Origin: Monomorium pharaonis
Lineage: Eukaryota > Arthropoda > Insecta > Hymenoptera > Formicidae
Direction of reading: 5' to 3'
Length of the DNA stretch: 64,000 nucleotides
NCBI RefSeq assembly: GCF_013373865.1
Contig: NC_050471.1
Location: forward strand, 7,229,307-7,293,306
In this document: in pieces, positions 1 through 10,489 of the stretch
Layout: each line of letters begins with the position of its first letter
Numbering within the stretch: the first letter of the stretch is position 1
Made by a program: the position numbers and the translations under genes
Notes under the pieces: generated by a model
Databases searched by the model: none
Told to the model about the DNA's origin: nothing
What the model saw: only the letters and a program-made list of their open reading frames with translations

Positions 1-108
1 TGCATAATTTAGCAAATAAAAGGTTTATCATTTCTTACAATATTTCCATATTTAAGATATTCGGAATATTCACATGTTAAAATCATAACAATCACTTGTT
101 GTACTTAC
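1..108 (-). other. cac: cac intron, 5' end
   Basis: Start of the intron following the repeat II pore exon, with donor GTAAGT. It is AT-rich and otherwise featureless. Confidence 0.9.
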
Positions 109-536
109 TTGGAAGACAGTGAGTAGTGCGATGGGAAAGGTGTTGAAATTAGTGGGCGGCGTGCCGTCGTTGAAATTGAATTGGCCACCGAATAGCTGCA
201 TACCGAGCAGCGCGAATATGAGGATAAACAGGAAGAGCAAGAAGAGAAGGGAAATGATACTGCGCATCGAGCTTAGCAGCGATATCACGAGGTTCCTCAG
301 GCTCTTCCAATATTTGGTGACCTTAAAAATTCTCAGGAGTCTAAGGGCACGTAGGACGGAGAGGCCGAAAGAGGCGGACTTCAGCGCGGTCCAGATCACC
401 TCGAAGATCGAACCCAAGATGACGATGCAGTCGAAGCGATTGAAGCTCGATTCAAAGTATGTGCGAGGACCGAGCGCGTAGACTTTTATGAACATCTCCA
501 TCATGAAGAGGCCCAGGAACACAAACTCTGTAATGT
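109..536 (-). CDS. cac: cac exon: repeat II S2-S5 and start of pore loop
   Basis: A 428-nt exon (2 + 142 codons). It starts (Y)ITEFVFLGLFMMEMFIKVYA (IIS2), continues with FNRFDCIVILGSIFEVIW (IIS3), the IIS4 sensor (VLRALRLLRIFKVTKYW), the S4-S5 linker and IIS5 (SLLFLLFLFILIFALLGMQL), and ends NTFPIALLTVFQ at the descending pore helix. The acceptor is TTATTCACAG|AC and the donor CAA|GTAAGT in phase 0. The repeat II selectivity glutamate lies in the next exon, outside the window. The open frame runs past both splice sites, so the residues beyond them are intronic. Confidence 0.97.
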
Positions 537-779
537 CTGTGAATAAAAAAAAAGATCGACTTAAAATTTTAAACTCTGTTAGCTCTTGAAAAAATTTAGA
601 CATCTTTTTAGTCAATTCAACAGTTTTTGTTACGTTAAAATCTTTCTTTTCAGAAAACTGTTTCAACTATTAAGATGTCTGTCTGTCAGTAAATTTTTTA
701 GTTTAATATATCGAATTTTTACATGGTACATAGGTTATTAAAAAGAGTAACGATTAAACTAAAATTTGGCAAGACTCAC
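537..779 (-). other. cac: cac intron between IIS1 and IIS2 exons
   Basis: A 243-bp AT-rich intron with an A-rich tract on the plus strand (T-rich on the transcript) just before the acceptor. Confidence 0.9.
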
Positions 780-992
780 AGAGGAAATCGCTGAGCCACT
801 GTGGCTGATTGTAATGCTCGACGGCCACGCAAACGGTGTTGAAGAACACAAGAATGATGACGAACCAGTAAAACTTTTGCGACTTGACGGAACTGCGTAT
901 CCAAAACCTGAATCTTTTCTCAGCCCGCCAGAACTGTAGGCACGTGCCCTGCTTCTTTACCTTCGATTTGAAGTAGGAGGCTCTTGAGAACC
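780..992 (-). CDS. cac: cac exon: end of I-II linker and repeat II S1
   Basis: A 213-nt exon (2 + 70 codons + 1). It starts FSRASYFKSKVKKQGTC, continues LQFWRAEKRFRFWIRSSVKS at the membrane interface, then IIS1 (FYWFVIILVFFNTVCVAVEH) and the loop YNQPQWLSDFL. The acceptor is ACTTTGTAG|GG and the donor CTCT|GTGAGT. The final T is completed to Tyr by the next exon. Confidence 0.96.
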
Positions 993-1215
993 CTACAAAG
1001 TAAAATACTTCTTTAATATAAAATACTATTGGGGCACTTAGAACATGTTGTACAAACCAGTCGATTGTTGAATAGCATTGGATATACTTTTATTTTGACG
1101 TAAATTATTATAATTTTTGAGTTGAGAATTTTTTGCACTATGTCTACGTCTCCACGTTTCGTATTATTTGCAAAGCTATTTCTGTGATTATGAGTTCAAG
1201 AATTCAGATTACATG

Positions 1216-1278
<63 letters not shown>

Positions 1279-3316
1279 TAGTCTATATTTAAAGTTCTTT
1301 TAAGGTCTTTGAACAATTGTGAATAATGACATTTTTGTTGAAGTTTTAAGGGAAAAACGTATATTATAAGAAAAAAAACATTTCTAAAGTTACTTTGTAC
1401 ATCGACTGGGGAAAAGTTAAAAAATTTTATTTACCTCATGATTCAACAAAATATAAATATAAAAATAGACACATAATATTCTATACTAAATTAATCTAAC
1501 AACAAGCGATTACGACTATAATTATTTAGTGCGTATATATTGTGACTACATAGTAACTACTATGTGGATGACAACAATCTAAGAATAGCCTATCTATCAA
1601 ATTCTATATAAGACAGGTACGTACACTACTCAAGGGATTTAGTTTCTCGTTTGACACTAATAAGTACTCTACTGTTTTGTTTCAGTTTTAATTAACTAAA
1701 ATTATAATCATGTATATGTATATTAATATAATAAAATTATTAATCAATATTTTGTCACCACACGATACACCCAAATAATACTTTCATAGAAATATTAGAC
1801 TTTCGCAAACATTTGCATTTATATTCAGGTGAAAAAAAATGTTCGTAATATTTAATATATTTTCATAATATCTCAGAATATTTTTAAGAATTTTTCATAT
1901 TTTAATTTTATAAAGATTTTTAAAAATTACTTTAAACCTCTTCAGATTTTAAGTTTCCTTCGGAAATTATAAAATGGGAAATCTTAGAATATTTCAAAAT
2001 TTACACGTATAAAGAATTTTAAAAAAGATATGAACTTTTATACTGTTTCTAAAGTGTTCCAATTCCAAATAAATAAAAAAACATAGACAAAAATTAAAAA
2101 AAGAATTTATTTCAAAAATTATAAAATATACAAAAATTCTGAAAGTTTTTGTATTAAAATATATAAAATAATGTAGAAATTTTGAAAAATTATGTGAAGA
2201 ATTCTAAACAGTGTTTCCAATCATAACGTTACCAATCGTTATTAAAATTTATTGCACAAAAAATTGTTACACACTGTAAATAATATTGCTAACAATTTTT
2301 TTTATATTAAAAAACGGAAAAGTTAGAATAATAGAATAATTTATTTTTCTCTTAAAAGTTATTTTTCTGTATTTATTATAGAGATACATTATTTCCTGAT
2401 TTAATTGTATAAAAAAAAATGTATAACAATAATTCATGCAAATGTTTTCGGTTCCAAGGAAATTCTAATATTCATATATCATCACCAGCTAATAGAAGCA
2501 ATACACCTTAAAAAAATTAGTTCTCAAGTTCTCCGATTTGTCTCTCACGCAAGATTTGCGGTAGTTTTGAGTGATACATATCAGCCACAAAATCAGCAAT
2601 AAGTCGATCCGAATAATTACATAGAATGCAATAATTACATTCTCTACCACAAATAATCACAGCCTGCAATTTTAATACGGTAAATAATATGTAATCTATC
2701 TATGCGACGATCATACTTCGTTTGGGTATGTAAAACATTGTCAGTTTATATTTTTACACGCAAGCAGAGAGCAGTTCGTAATTTCGTATATGATCTCTAC
2801 GCAATTTTTTACGTATATTGTATAAAATTATATAACTGTTACAAATAAGCATTTTGACTTAAGTAATAATATTTTTGCTTAAAAGCAAATATTTAATTCA
2901 TTTTTAATCATTTTTGTTCTTTTAAAACTTATATTAATGTAATCGTCAGATACATAAATGTTTTAATGTATATTCAAATATCTTTAGCCAGAGTTAAGAT
3001 TGTTAATGAAACTATTGAAATCCATTATATTATGTTACTATGTTTTAATGTGAAAATATTTAATTCTTAAATGTTTAAAAAGGCAATAAAATACGATAAT
3101 ACATCCTATATACTTAAATAGTAATAAAGTGATTTATTTATCAAGCAATAGCCTGAGTCTAAAGTACTTGTGATCGTGTACGCACATTACTTGTACGTGT
3201 GTGTATTATTAACAAAATCTCCCAAATAAAAATACAAAAATAAAACAAGATTACGAATACAATCTTATTTTACGTAGCTCTTTGCGAAAAGTCGTCGCAT
3301 TCATGGTTGTAGTTAC
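993..3316 (-). other. cac: cac intron, AT-rich with a (GA)n tract
   Basis: A 2.3 kb intron between the candidate microexon and the IIS1 exon. It is strongly AT-rich and contains a (GA)n microsatellite near 1.2 kb. No further exon-like segment was seen. Confidence 0.85.
1221..1272. repeat. (GA)n microsatellite
   Basis: Uninterrupted GA dinucleotide run of about 52 bp within a cac intron. Confidence 0.97.
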
Positions 3317-3337
3317 CTTTGAGCTTTTTCTTAGGCA
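3317..3337 (-). CDS. cac: candidate 21-nt cassette microexon of cac (PKKKLK)
   Basis: Twenty-one nucleotides (2 + 6 codons + 1) lie between a strong acceptor (TGCTCCTCTTGTTTCAG|TG) and a good donor (AAAG|GTAACT). Entry phase 1 and exit phase 1 match the flanking exons, so inclusion or skipping keeps the frame: DD-VPKKKLK-GFSRAS with it, DD-GFSRAS without. It would add seven residues including four lysines just before IIS1. Support comes from sequence and phase only; a microexon this short cannot be proven without transcripts. Confidence 0.55.
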
Positions 3338-4182
3338 CTGAAACAAGAGGAGCATCTGATAGCGTGTGTTTAGAATATTCATCGTCAAAAATTAGAGGAA
3401 AGTAATTTTCAGCATCTTTCTTTTTTTCCTCTCGATACAAAAGATAAATCAGGCATGAACCCACAAAGTGTTAACAAATACGTTAGATACGATGAACGTG
3501 AAAATACGCTAACGTGCCAATAAATGGAGAGATAAATTTTAGAATGAGAAAAGAGGCGGGCCAAAATCTTGAATCAACCATTTTCTTTGTACCACGAATT
3601 CTAAATATGTATCACAAAACTATTATATTCTCCGGGCATAAAATTTAATTTTTGATTAATTTTATGATTTGCAAGAACGTAATGCTAACTATTTATGTAG
3701 TTTAATAATTTAAAACTGAAAAAGAGCGTAATTGGTTAATAGCCAAACTACACGTTGCGTCGTTCAGAAAGAACTGGAAAATGTATATAAAATCACATGA
3801 AAAAAATTATTTGAGCACTAAGATCCGCTTTCATTAGCCCTTCCTCTATTTTTAAGTGTGTATTATACATATACATACATTCTTATATACATTAATTATC
3901 AATAATTTAAACTTTTTATAATTTTTTGTAAATTTAATTTTTTTCTAATTTCAATGAATTTGCTTCAAATCGCTTTCAAAGAAAATCGTTGGTTGGTGTA
4001 ACAAGGTAAGTTCTGACTACTAAGAAATCGTGTAAATCCTTACTACTTGAACTTGGTTTTGATTTTACAAGTTCGTTTAAATATTCTGAAGAAGAATCAT
4101 CAACTCGAAATGTAAAAGAGGTGAATAAGAAGAACAGAATACTCGGCACAATTGGATACCGAGTTGACCAAATACAACTCAC
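3338..4182 (-). other. cac: cac intron before the candidate microexon
   Basis: An 845-bp intron between the acidic linker exon and the microexon candidate. It is AT-rich with nothing else recognisable. Confidence 0.8.
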
Positions 4183-4284
4183 CATCGTCACCGTCGTCCT
4201 CGCCTTCCTCCTCCTCCGTGTCAGTGCTCTTGCTTTTGCCGAGATTCTTTAGTTTCTTCTTCTTTGCCGCTGCTCTTCTTCTTA
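4183..4284 (-). CDS. cac: cac I-II linker exon, lysine-rich then acidic
   Basis: A 102-nt exon (2 + 33 codons + 1): RRRAAAKKKKLKNLGKSKST followed by DTEEEEGEDDGDD. The switch from a basic to an acidic stretch is characteristic of the distal I-II linker of insect CaV2. The acceptor is TTGTATAG|TA and the donor GATG|GTGAGT. The shared first codon reads Val (G+TA). Confidence 0.93.
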
Positions 4285-4959
4285 CTATACAAAATAAAGA
4301 AATAGGTTAAATTAGTGAGTCTTTTTTTATAAATAACAGCCTAATTAATTATTTATTTATTTACTTTCACATCCCATTGAAAAGTATACTATATCTACTG
4401 ATAAAATTACAAAAAAATCGTATTTATAAAATCCGATAATTTTGTGATATAATAATGTATAAATTCTATTATTAAATTAGTTATATTAGTTACATTTATA
4501 TAGTTACAGTTATATGTCTTTAATTTAAATAAAATTGCATATAAATATTAATTATTACAATTTGTAGAATTCCATAAAATATCATTATTTCAAATTTACA
4601 TGTAATGCATGTCCGAGGAAAAAGCTAGTTTGTTATATGTAAAAAGCGAAAATTAAATCGATAGTCATCAATATTGTTAAACCAGCGTGTTATTAAATAA
4701 AGATGAAATTAAAGTTACGAAACGCGAGGTTGCCTTGTCTGAGAATGTGGCATCCAATGCATTTCAAGAAAATGAAGAAAAAAAATTAAAATTCCATTTG
4801 ACTGCCTTGAAAGAAACACGAGTGAAAGTGCACTCTGAGTACTCGGAGCACTCTGTATAAATATGTACGAGCATGTTTTAAAGATACAGCTCGCTTCGAA
4901 ATCTTTTCAACCTTATGGAAATGAATATTTATGACATCGATACACGTTGCGTTATGAAC
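4285..4959 (-). other. cac: cac intron in the I-II linker
   Basis: A 675-bp AT-rich intron. An imperfect palindrome lies at about 4829-4857 (GCACTCTGAGTACTCGGAGC). No other feature seen. Confidence 0.85.
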
Positions 4960-5019
4960 CTTCTAATATGTGCATTTTCTCCTCTTCCGTGGTCCTCTCT
5001 TCGGCGAGTATCACCTCCT
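4960..5019 (-). CDS. cac: cac I-II linker exon EEVILAEERTTEEEKMH
   Basis: A 60-nt exon (2 + 19 codons + 1) encoding EEVILAEERTTEEEKMHILE, the acidic segment that directly follows the AID in insect CaV2 channels. Its first two bases complete a Glu codon begun by either alternative linker exon. The acceptor is TTTTTCAG|AGG and the donor GAAG|GTTCAT. This sequence is the best marker that the gene is cacophony-type rather than the CaV1 (Dmca1D) channel. Confidence 0.94.
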
Positions 5020-5444
5020 CTGAAAAATAAACGTTACGTATTAATAATAATTGACGTTACGTACATTATTATTATATTTTTCTATACGCGCAGGCGTGTA
5101 AAGGCGCAGGTTCGTGCAGAGTTTAGCATACGCAGTGAGCTATAACGGGGCACATTGTTTACATAATAAATGAATTAAAATATATCAATAAGGGATACAT
5201 GTTTGAGAGATTATTGAAATCAAAGTTTATAAAATATACAATTATTGAACATTGAATTTTTCTCTTCTGTCAGTTTTCAACTTAGAAAAAAAAATTGTTC
5301 TTAACTCTTGGGGCATTATTTCGCAAACTCCGTTGTTCGTTTTAAAATATTGTCTTTGAAAATAAGATTTTTCTCGGTTTTTGCGAAATAAATTAATTCA
5401 GTCCTTTTTAATTTACATGCTTTTTCTACGACAATTGGTCTAAC
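5020..5444 (-). other. cac: cac intron after the AID exons
   Basis: A 425-bp intron downstream of the distal AID exon. No recognisable feature. Confidence 0.85.
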
Positions 5445-5560
5445 CTGCTTTGCAGATCCAATTGAGGTAACAATTCAGTTCGCGTTCAAGCTGCTGCTGT
5501 CTTCGCAACTTCAGGAAGGACTGTCGGTTCTCCACCTTTTCTCTCTCCTTCGCAAACTCT
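5445..5560 (-). CDS. cac: cac alternative I-II linker exon, distal version (canonical AID)
   Basis: A 116-nt exon (1 + 38 codons + 1): EFAKEREKVENRQSFLKLRR followed by QQQLERELNCYLNWICKA. It carries the AID that docks the CaV beta subunit (QQ-ER-L, then Y-W-I) and, within it, QQLER, a match to the QXXER G-beta-gamma motif. One position is unusual: the Gly that precedes the conserved Tyr in the textbook AID is Cys here (LNCY). The acceptor is TTATAG|A and the donor GCAG|GTTAGA. The spacing to the proximal alternative is 703 bp. Confidence 0.95.
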
Positions 5561-6263
5561 CTATAAGCGTGATACAAATGATATAGCATATAGTTTGTAC
5601 TTAGGAGCATAAAAGCTAAGTTTAACGGAGGACTTCTGGTATTCCTTTAATATTCTAGCGATACTGCCTTGTTTAATAAGTCAACAATATTTAAGGAAAA
5701 TGCCGTTGGGAGTATTAAAAAATTATTTTATTATGCGAGATACTTTTTCGTTTTCTTCGAACTAGCTTACGCCATGGGAGCCATATACTATACACGGGAT
5801 CATGATGAATTTATTATTATTAACTACTTTCTTGCATACGCGTTATAACTTTTTATCTTAAATGTTTAAAGCACATCCAGCGTTAATTAAACAAATAGAT
5901 GAGCCAATATTTAGAAATTCACGTTTCTCTAAATATACAGTTTGCATCGTATTCTCATCACGCATTTAATACTTATAATTTAAATTCTTTTTTACATATT
6001 AGACAGTACACAATGTTATATGAATTGCAATTATTATATACTATAGGTTAAATACTGCAATTTACAAATTAAGAAATGTATAGTAAATTTTTTGAATAGA
6101 CAAAGTAAATAATATTTAATAAATTATGATGTAATCATTAAAAAATAATTGTACACTCGATTTATTTTACATTTCTGGATACGATATATAGTTGAGTTAA
6201 ACACGTTAAAAGAATACGGTTTATTGTATACTAATGTTTAGGCAACGTCTACTAATTGTAAAC
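5561..6263 (-). other. cac: cac intron separating the two alternative I-II linker exons
   Basis: A 703-bp AT-rich intron. For splicing to skip the proximal exon, the donor at 6503 must pair with the acceptor at 5561. I did not find an obvious pair of competing RNA-structure elements by eye. Confidence 0.85.
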
Positions 6264-6379
6264 CTGCTTGAGTGATCCATTTTAAGTAGGAACTGAACGC
6301 AGTGGTGAAGAGTCGTTTGCTCTTCGCTTTCCGATAAGCCGCCCGCCGTTCGACGCGCGTTCTTTCGTTAGAAAACTCC
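6264..6379 (-). CDS. cac: cac alternative I-II linker exon, proximal version (no canonical AID)
   Basis: A 116-nt exon (1 + 38 codons + 1): EFSNERTRVERRAAYRKAKS followed by KRLFTTAFSSYLKWITQA, then the Glu shared with the next exon. It occupies the position of the alpha-interaction domain (AID), where the cytoplasmic beta subunit and G-beta-gamma bind. Compared with the AID pattern QQ-E-L-GY-WI, it keeps Y, W and I, but QQ-ER-L is replaced by RL-TT-F, so the QXXER G-beta-gamma motif is absent. The acceptor CCTCGTCAG|G and donor GCAG|GTTTAC are acceptable. It has exactly the same length and phases as 5445-5560, the hallmark of a mutually exclusive pair. Drosophila cac has such a pair in this linker. 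Confidence 0.92.
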
Positions 6380-6502
6380 CTGACGAGGAAAGAAAATCAC
6401 TTTGAAGTAACGGGCTTCGCGAGCTTGCCGGATTGTACGCGATTGCCGCTCCAGAAATTTGGTAGAAAGGCCGCGGGGTTCTCTCAGAAGGGATATACTC
6501 AC

Positions 6503-6606
6503 CCGCTCAAGACACCGAGAACTAAGTTCAGCATGAAGAATGACCCGAGGACGATCAATGGTATAAAGTAAATCCAGTTGTACGTGCTGCCAAGAGCGTC
6601 ATTCGT
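6503..6606 (-). CDS. cac: cac exon: repeat I S6
   Basis: A 104-nt exon of 34 codons plus two bases: TNDALGSTYNWIYFIPLIVL followed by GSFFMLNLVLGVLS. This is IS6, the inner pore helix and activation-gate segment of repeat I. The acceptor is TTTGCAG|ACG and the donor AGCGG|GTGAGT. The two trailing bases (GG) are completed as Gly by either alternative linker exon (GG+G or GG+A), which supports both. Confidence 0.96.
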
Positions 6607-8482
6607 CTGCAAATTCGATCAGAATCGATATGAAGAAAGCAACGTCGAGCGCACACATATGCACCGGTTATACAGCCGAAGGTATATTAATTAACGGCAA
6701 AAGAACGTTATAGGCGACACACAAAGGCATTGTAATCTTGCTGCGCCGAACAGGACGCGATAAATGTGATCGTTCAAGTGTGAGAATTCGAATTTATTTA
6801 TCGTTATTCGATAATATTCATTTCTCTTCACAAAGAAAAATTTTATCCAAAAAGATATGATCTAAAAAAATATTGCAGATTGGAAATTCGACGATCACAC
6901 TTACGCAAGACAACGGTTTTATAAAACCTTTAATATCATTGAAGGTAACCCGCAAAAAAAGTATGGGATGAGAGAAACATGCCATTTTTGTTTAAACTGA
7001 TCCATGATTATTCACTACGTCCCTCCACTTGCTATTTCGATGAAGAACCTACAGATTTTCAGGTACTTAACACGCTGACTGCCATGGGGATTATCCGCGT
7101 GATCAGCGTTATTGAAATGTTTTATAAAATTTATAAAAAATAAATACTATTTAAAGTAAAGTGACTAATCAGAAATAGCGCGCGCTAAACAAAAATAAAT
7201 GTAAATATAAAATAAAAGGCCCGCCGTGCGTTGAATGAACTATTTATGAGAATACAGTATTGTATAATTATATTGAACAATATTTAATCATTACACACTT
7301 ATAATAATTCGCGATATATATATATGTGAGACATATAAAGCTTACTGGACAAGTGTTAAAATATCATGTCAAAATTCACACAGTACAAAAACTACGTTAG
7401 ATCTGGTTTTATAGAAAATTTTAAAGTAGGTAAAGCATGGCATTTTCTTTCAACTGACGTTTTATCGCGGGCTACCTTATTACAAAGATCGACGAGACCA
7501 GATTGAAGATTTTTCAAGATTTCAGTAAACAAATAACGATTAGTGATCGTGTTACAGCCGATGGAATTATCTCAAAGGATTTTGAGGTAATATGTTACAG
7601 TGAAATAACAATATAACATATTTGGAAATCCTTTGTGATCTATCGACTGAACATTAACCCTTTCGTGATCAGTGAAAGAGATATTCCACTAGTAATCCTT
7701 TTTCACACAAGTTACGCATTTAGCTCGTATTCTAGCGCTAAAAGACTAAAAACTTTTTACTCATTTCTATTTCTAAGAGGCTCTAAGGCTAAAAGAATTT
7801 AATTCTGTCACGAAAGGGTCAAGCACAATAGAAAGTACATTTAACATCGAATATTGAAACATCAAAAAAGAGGGCTGGTATTGACAATGTCATACTGAGC
7901 AAGGTGAACATATACGTCAGTGTTAGCTGTTTCCGCAAGGCATTCTTTAATTCGAAAGCCGAACATATTCGGGTAAAGCCGAACGCAGAAAAGAGCCGAA
8001 CATATAATAAATACATCAAAGTGGAGATTAATCAACAATTAATTGCAAGAGAGGAAGAGACACTTAAAAGCAAATGGAAAGAAGTACACGTATATCGAGA
8101 CAGTTTGATACAACACGATAATATTTTCTCTCTTCTAGAAGGGGATGAAGATGAGTAAAGGGATTATGGTACAAAAATGCGATATCCAAATCGCAAAGTG
8201 ATAAGGGATTGAAATTGGGTAACAAGTCAACAACATTCTACGGAACACAGAGATTTGAAAATGTTCGCTATCTTATTCTTCCGTGAAACGATACTGCGTA
8301 TAGGGCAAGTCGTGCGCGATAACGAGAGGGCGAAATTTTAACAGAGAACAAGAGGAAAAAGAACGAGCGAGAGAAAAGGGAAAGGCAGAGACATAGAAAA
8401 AGAGAGATATATACGGTATCAGATAAAAAGAGAACAAAAGTAAAGAATTTTTTAACACTGAAGAACATATTTCTTGCTTTAC
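6607..8482 (-). other. cac: cac intron between pore and IS6 exons
   Basis: A 1.9 kb intron. It contains a small TTAA-flanked element at 7658-7818 and a diffuse inverted similarity between about 6950-7010 and 7420-7500 (AAGGTAACCCGC against the complement of GCGGGCTACCTT). Other open frames here, including 7904-8158 on the plus strand, are unsupported. Confidence 0.85.
7658..7818. mobile_element. piggyBac-type miniature element (TTAA-flanked)
   Basis: A 161-bp non-coding element bounded by inverted ends CCCTTTCGTGA...TCACGAAAGGG (11 bp perfect, weak similarity beyond). It is flanked by TTAA on the left and TCAA on the right, i.e. a target duplication with one mutation. The TTAA target and CCCTTT ends are typical of piggyBac-superfamily MITEs. 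It sits in a cac intron. Confidence 0.6.
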
Positions 8483-8703
8483 CCAGTACAATATGGCAGT
8501 CCAGCCCTCCATAGTGATACACTGGAAGACAGTGAGCATGGCAAATCCGATGTTATCGAAGCTGGTGATGCCCGAGTTTGGTCCCTCCCAGTGATCCATG
8601 CACGTCGAGCGATTCGCGTCGCACACGTGGGCCCCGAACGGGGCATCCTTTTTGTTGTCTGCGCTACACGGGCTCGGCTGCTCGCCCTCCTTTACGATTT
8701 CAT
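8483..8703 (-). CDS. cac: cac exon: repeat I pore loop with selectivity glutamate
   Basis: A 221-nt exon starting (A)AT GAA ATC and reading NEIVKEGEQPSPC, a cysteine-containing turret, then WEGPNSGITSFDNIGFAMLT and VFQCITMEGWTAILYW. The Glu of TMEGW is the repeat I member of the EEEE selectivity filter. The turret cysteines fit the conserved disulfide-bonded extracellular loop of CaV channels. The acceptor is GACGTTGCAG|AT and the donor TACTGG|GTAAAG, phase 0. The open frame continues into the intron and upstream of the acceptor, so the true exon is shorter than the open reading frame. Confidence 0.96.
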
Positions 8704-8961
8704 CTGCAACGTCCAACATTGTAAAACATCTCGGGTACATTAACGCCAGGGGCGCCTGAGGAGCTCAAAGATTAAAACATGTATTTTCTTAAGTAATCGT
8801 AATTACACAAATTATATTTTCATACTGCTTCAAGGTTTTCGCAGATCTTTCAATCCTTTGTGATAAATAAAGGACATATAAAATAAGGCAAGTAATATTG
8901 TAAGCAGTGGTATCGAATAAAAATTTTTAGAAGGTCAGGTTGAACCTTTAAATACACTCAC
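8704..8961 (-). other. cac: cac intron between IS5 and pore exons
   Basis: A 258-bp intron with donor GTGAGT and acceptor GACGTTGCAG; nothing else seen. Confidence 0.9.
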
Positions 8962-9117
8962 TGATGTTTTCTATATTGTAACACGTTTTATGCAGGGTTC
9001 CTGAATAAAACTCGAGGCCGATGATGGCGAATATCACGATGGCGAAGAGTACCAGCAAGCCGATCTGCAGAAGCGGCGCCATTGCCTTAATGATAGACTT
9101 GAGCACCACCTGAAGAC
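8962..9117 (-). CDS. cac: cac exon: repeat I S4-S5 linker, S5 and start of pore turret
   Basis: A 156-nt exon encoding SLQVVLKSIIKAMAPLLQIG (the S4-S5 coupling helix into S5), then LLVLFAIVIFAIIGLEFYSG and the extracellular LHKTCYNIENI. It takes one base from either IS4 exon (A + GT = Ser), which independently supports both of those exons. The acceptor is AATAG|GTC and the donor ATCA|GTGAGT, leaving phase 1. Both the length and the sequence agree with CaV2 IS5. Confidence 0.95.
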
Positions 9118-10385
9118 CTATTCGCAAAAAAAAAAATCGGCGAGGAGTAATTAGGCCAAACCATTATTCCTACAAAAATGATGTGGAATTCTATGCTCGG
9201 TAAAAATTCCGTGCATTATTAATGTTGTTCGCTGCCCAATAAATTTTACGTGATTTTTTATATAAATAAAAAAAAATATTTGTGACATATATATATGAAA
9301 TAAGCTTCTAATAAAAAATAGAAGAATATTCTGTCTGTTTTACGGCAGTTATAACGATTTATTGTTACAATAAATACTAAAACAGATTACTATTTAATCT
9401 CACAATACTTTCTAATAAAAATTGTTTTAGATTTTATAGTAACTTAAAATTAATTTAGAATCAATTTCTTAAAAAAGTGCATTTGATGCAACTCGAAATA
9501 ATGCACCTAAGGATTAGGATACCTCCGCCGTATCTAAATACAACATCGAGCTCTGAGTAGTATCTATCTAATACTAGTAACATAAAACGAACGATCGATC
9601 TAATTCGACAGAAAGCGTCCTACGAGAGCGATAGATAAATATATTTGCGATTAAAATGTAACTAACTCTCTGATCTACTTGACTTCATATATCTGTCAAT
9701 TCGCTCCTTGTTAAATCTATGTAGCCACTATTCCAGAAATAAGATATATTCTCGACGGCGGATCGTACTCAATCTTCGAGGTACCCAAATCTCAGACACG
9801 GCAAAGTTTCGAGTCGTAAGCATCCATTATTCATTTACGGAGTAAATTTTCTCGGGCAACGAGATCGCATTTTTATCGCACGTTTAGCGCCAAATGTAAT
9901 CATCTGAAAAGGAGACATCTTACATTTGAAACATTTTTAAACTGATATCTCTATTATTCAACCATGCACTCGCGCGCGCTTGCAGCAATAGAATGAAAAA
10001 AGATAAAATAAAACGGCGCTTAATGTGCTCCTTGCTCGTCCTCACACCTGTGCCTAAGACGCCGTACAAATGTACAATCAACGCAATTTTATTAATTATT
10101 TAATCAAATAATTTAATTAATCGAGTGCGATTATCGCATTCGAAACGAGTACAAGCGAATATAATTTAAATAATAAACTTTAAGAGCAAAACTTTTCTTC
10201 TTAAGCGTCAGGTCCAGGGCGTGAGTACGCGCACATCTATTTACGACGGTCTCGCGGGATCTCGTTTACAACGAGGCTCTCCCGACAACGCGAGACTCCC
10301 TTTGGATTTTCTCGAGCCGAGCGCAGCCTCGAGTCCCGAACGATTCGATCGCTTTCCAATCTGTACTGTCTGATGCGCTACTCAC
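9118..10385 (-). other. cac: cac intron after the distal IS4 exon
   Basis: A 1.27 kb intron. The part next to the alternative exon (about 10.2-10.38 kb) is less AT-rich than the rest. No element identified. Confidence 0.85.
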
Positions 10386-10489
10386 TCGGTATGCCGGAGA
10401 CAAGTTTGAGCGGTCGCAACACGCGTATCGCACGCAACGTGCGCAGATCCATATCCAGTTTTATGCCTGCCGAGAACACCGTGATGATC
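10386..10489 (-). CDS. cac: cac alternative IS4 exon, distal version (SGIP type)
   Basis: A 104-nt exon (1 + 34 codons + 1), one codon longer than its partner. It begins IITVFSAGIKLDMDLR and continues TLRAIRVLRPLKLVSGIP, the canonical IS4 of CaV channels with Arg or Lys at every third position. The acceptor GGGGCAG|G and donor CCGA|GTGAGT are good. It joins at GG|G upstream and at A|GT (Ser) downstream, exactly like the proximal version. The S3-S4 loop differs most between the two, and that region can influence activation kinetics. The 3.08 kb separation suggests regulated splice choice rather than simple steric exclusion. Confidence 0.93.

Noticed and set aside
7904..8158. Plus-strand 84-residue open frame with a fairly normal composition
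   Set aside because: Lies inside a cac intron with no recognisable family, signal or splice context; could not be supported from sequence alone.
8273..8482. Continuation of the repeat I pore frame past the donor (KQEICSS and onwards)
   Set aside because: Follows a consensus donor TACTGG|GTAAAG; the protein continues as IS6 in the exon at 6503-6606, so this stretch is intronic read-through.
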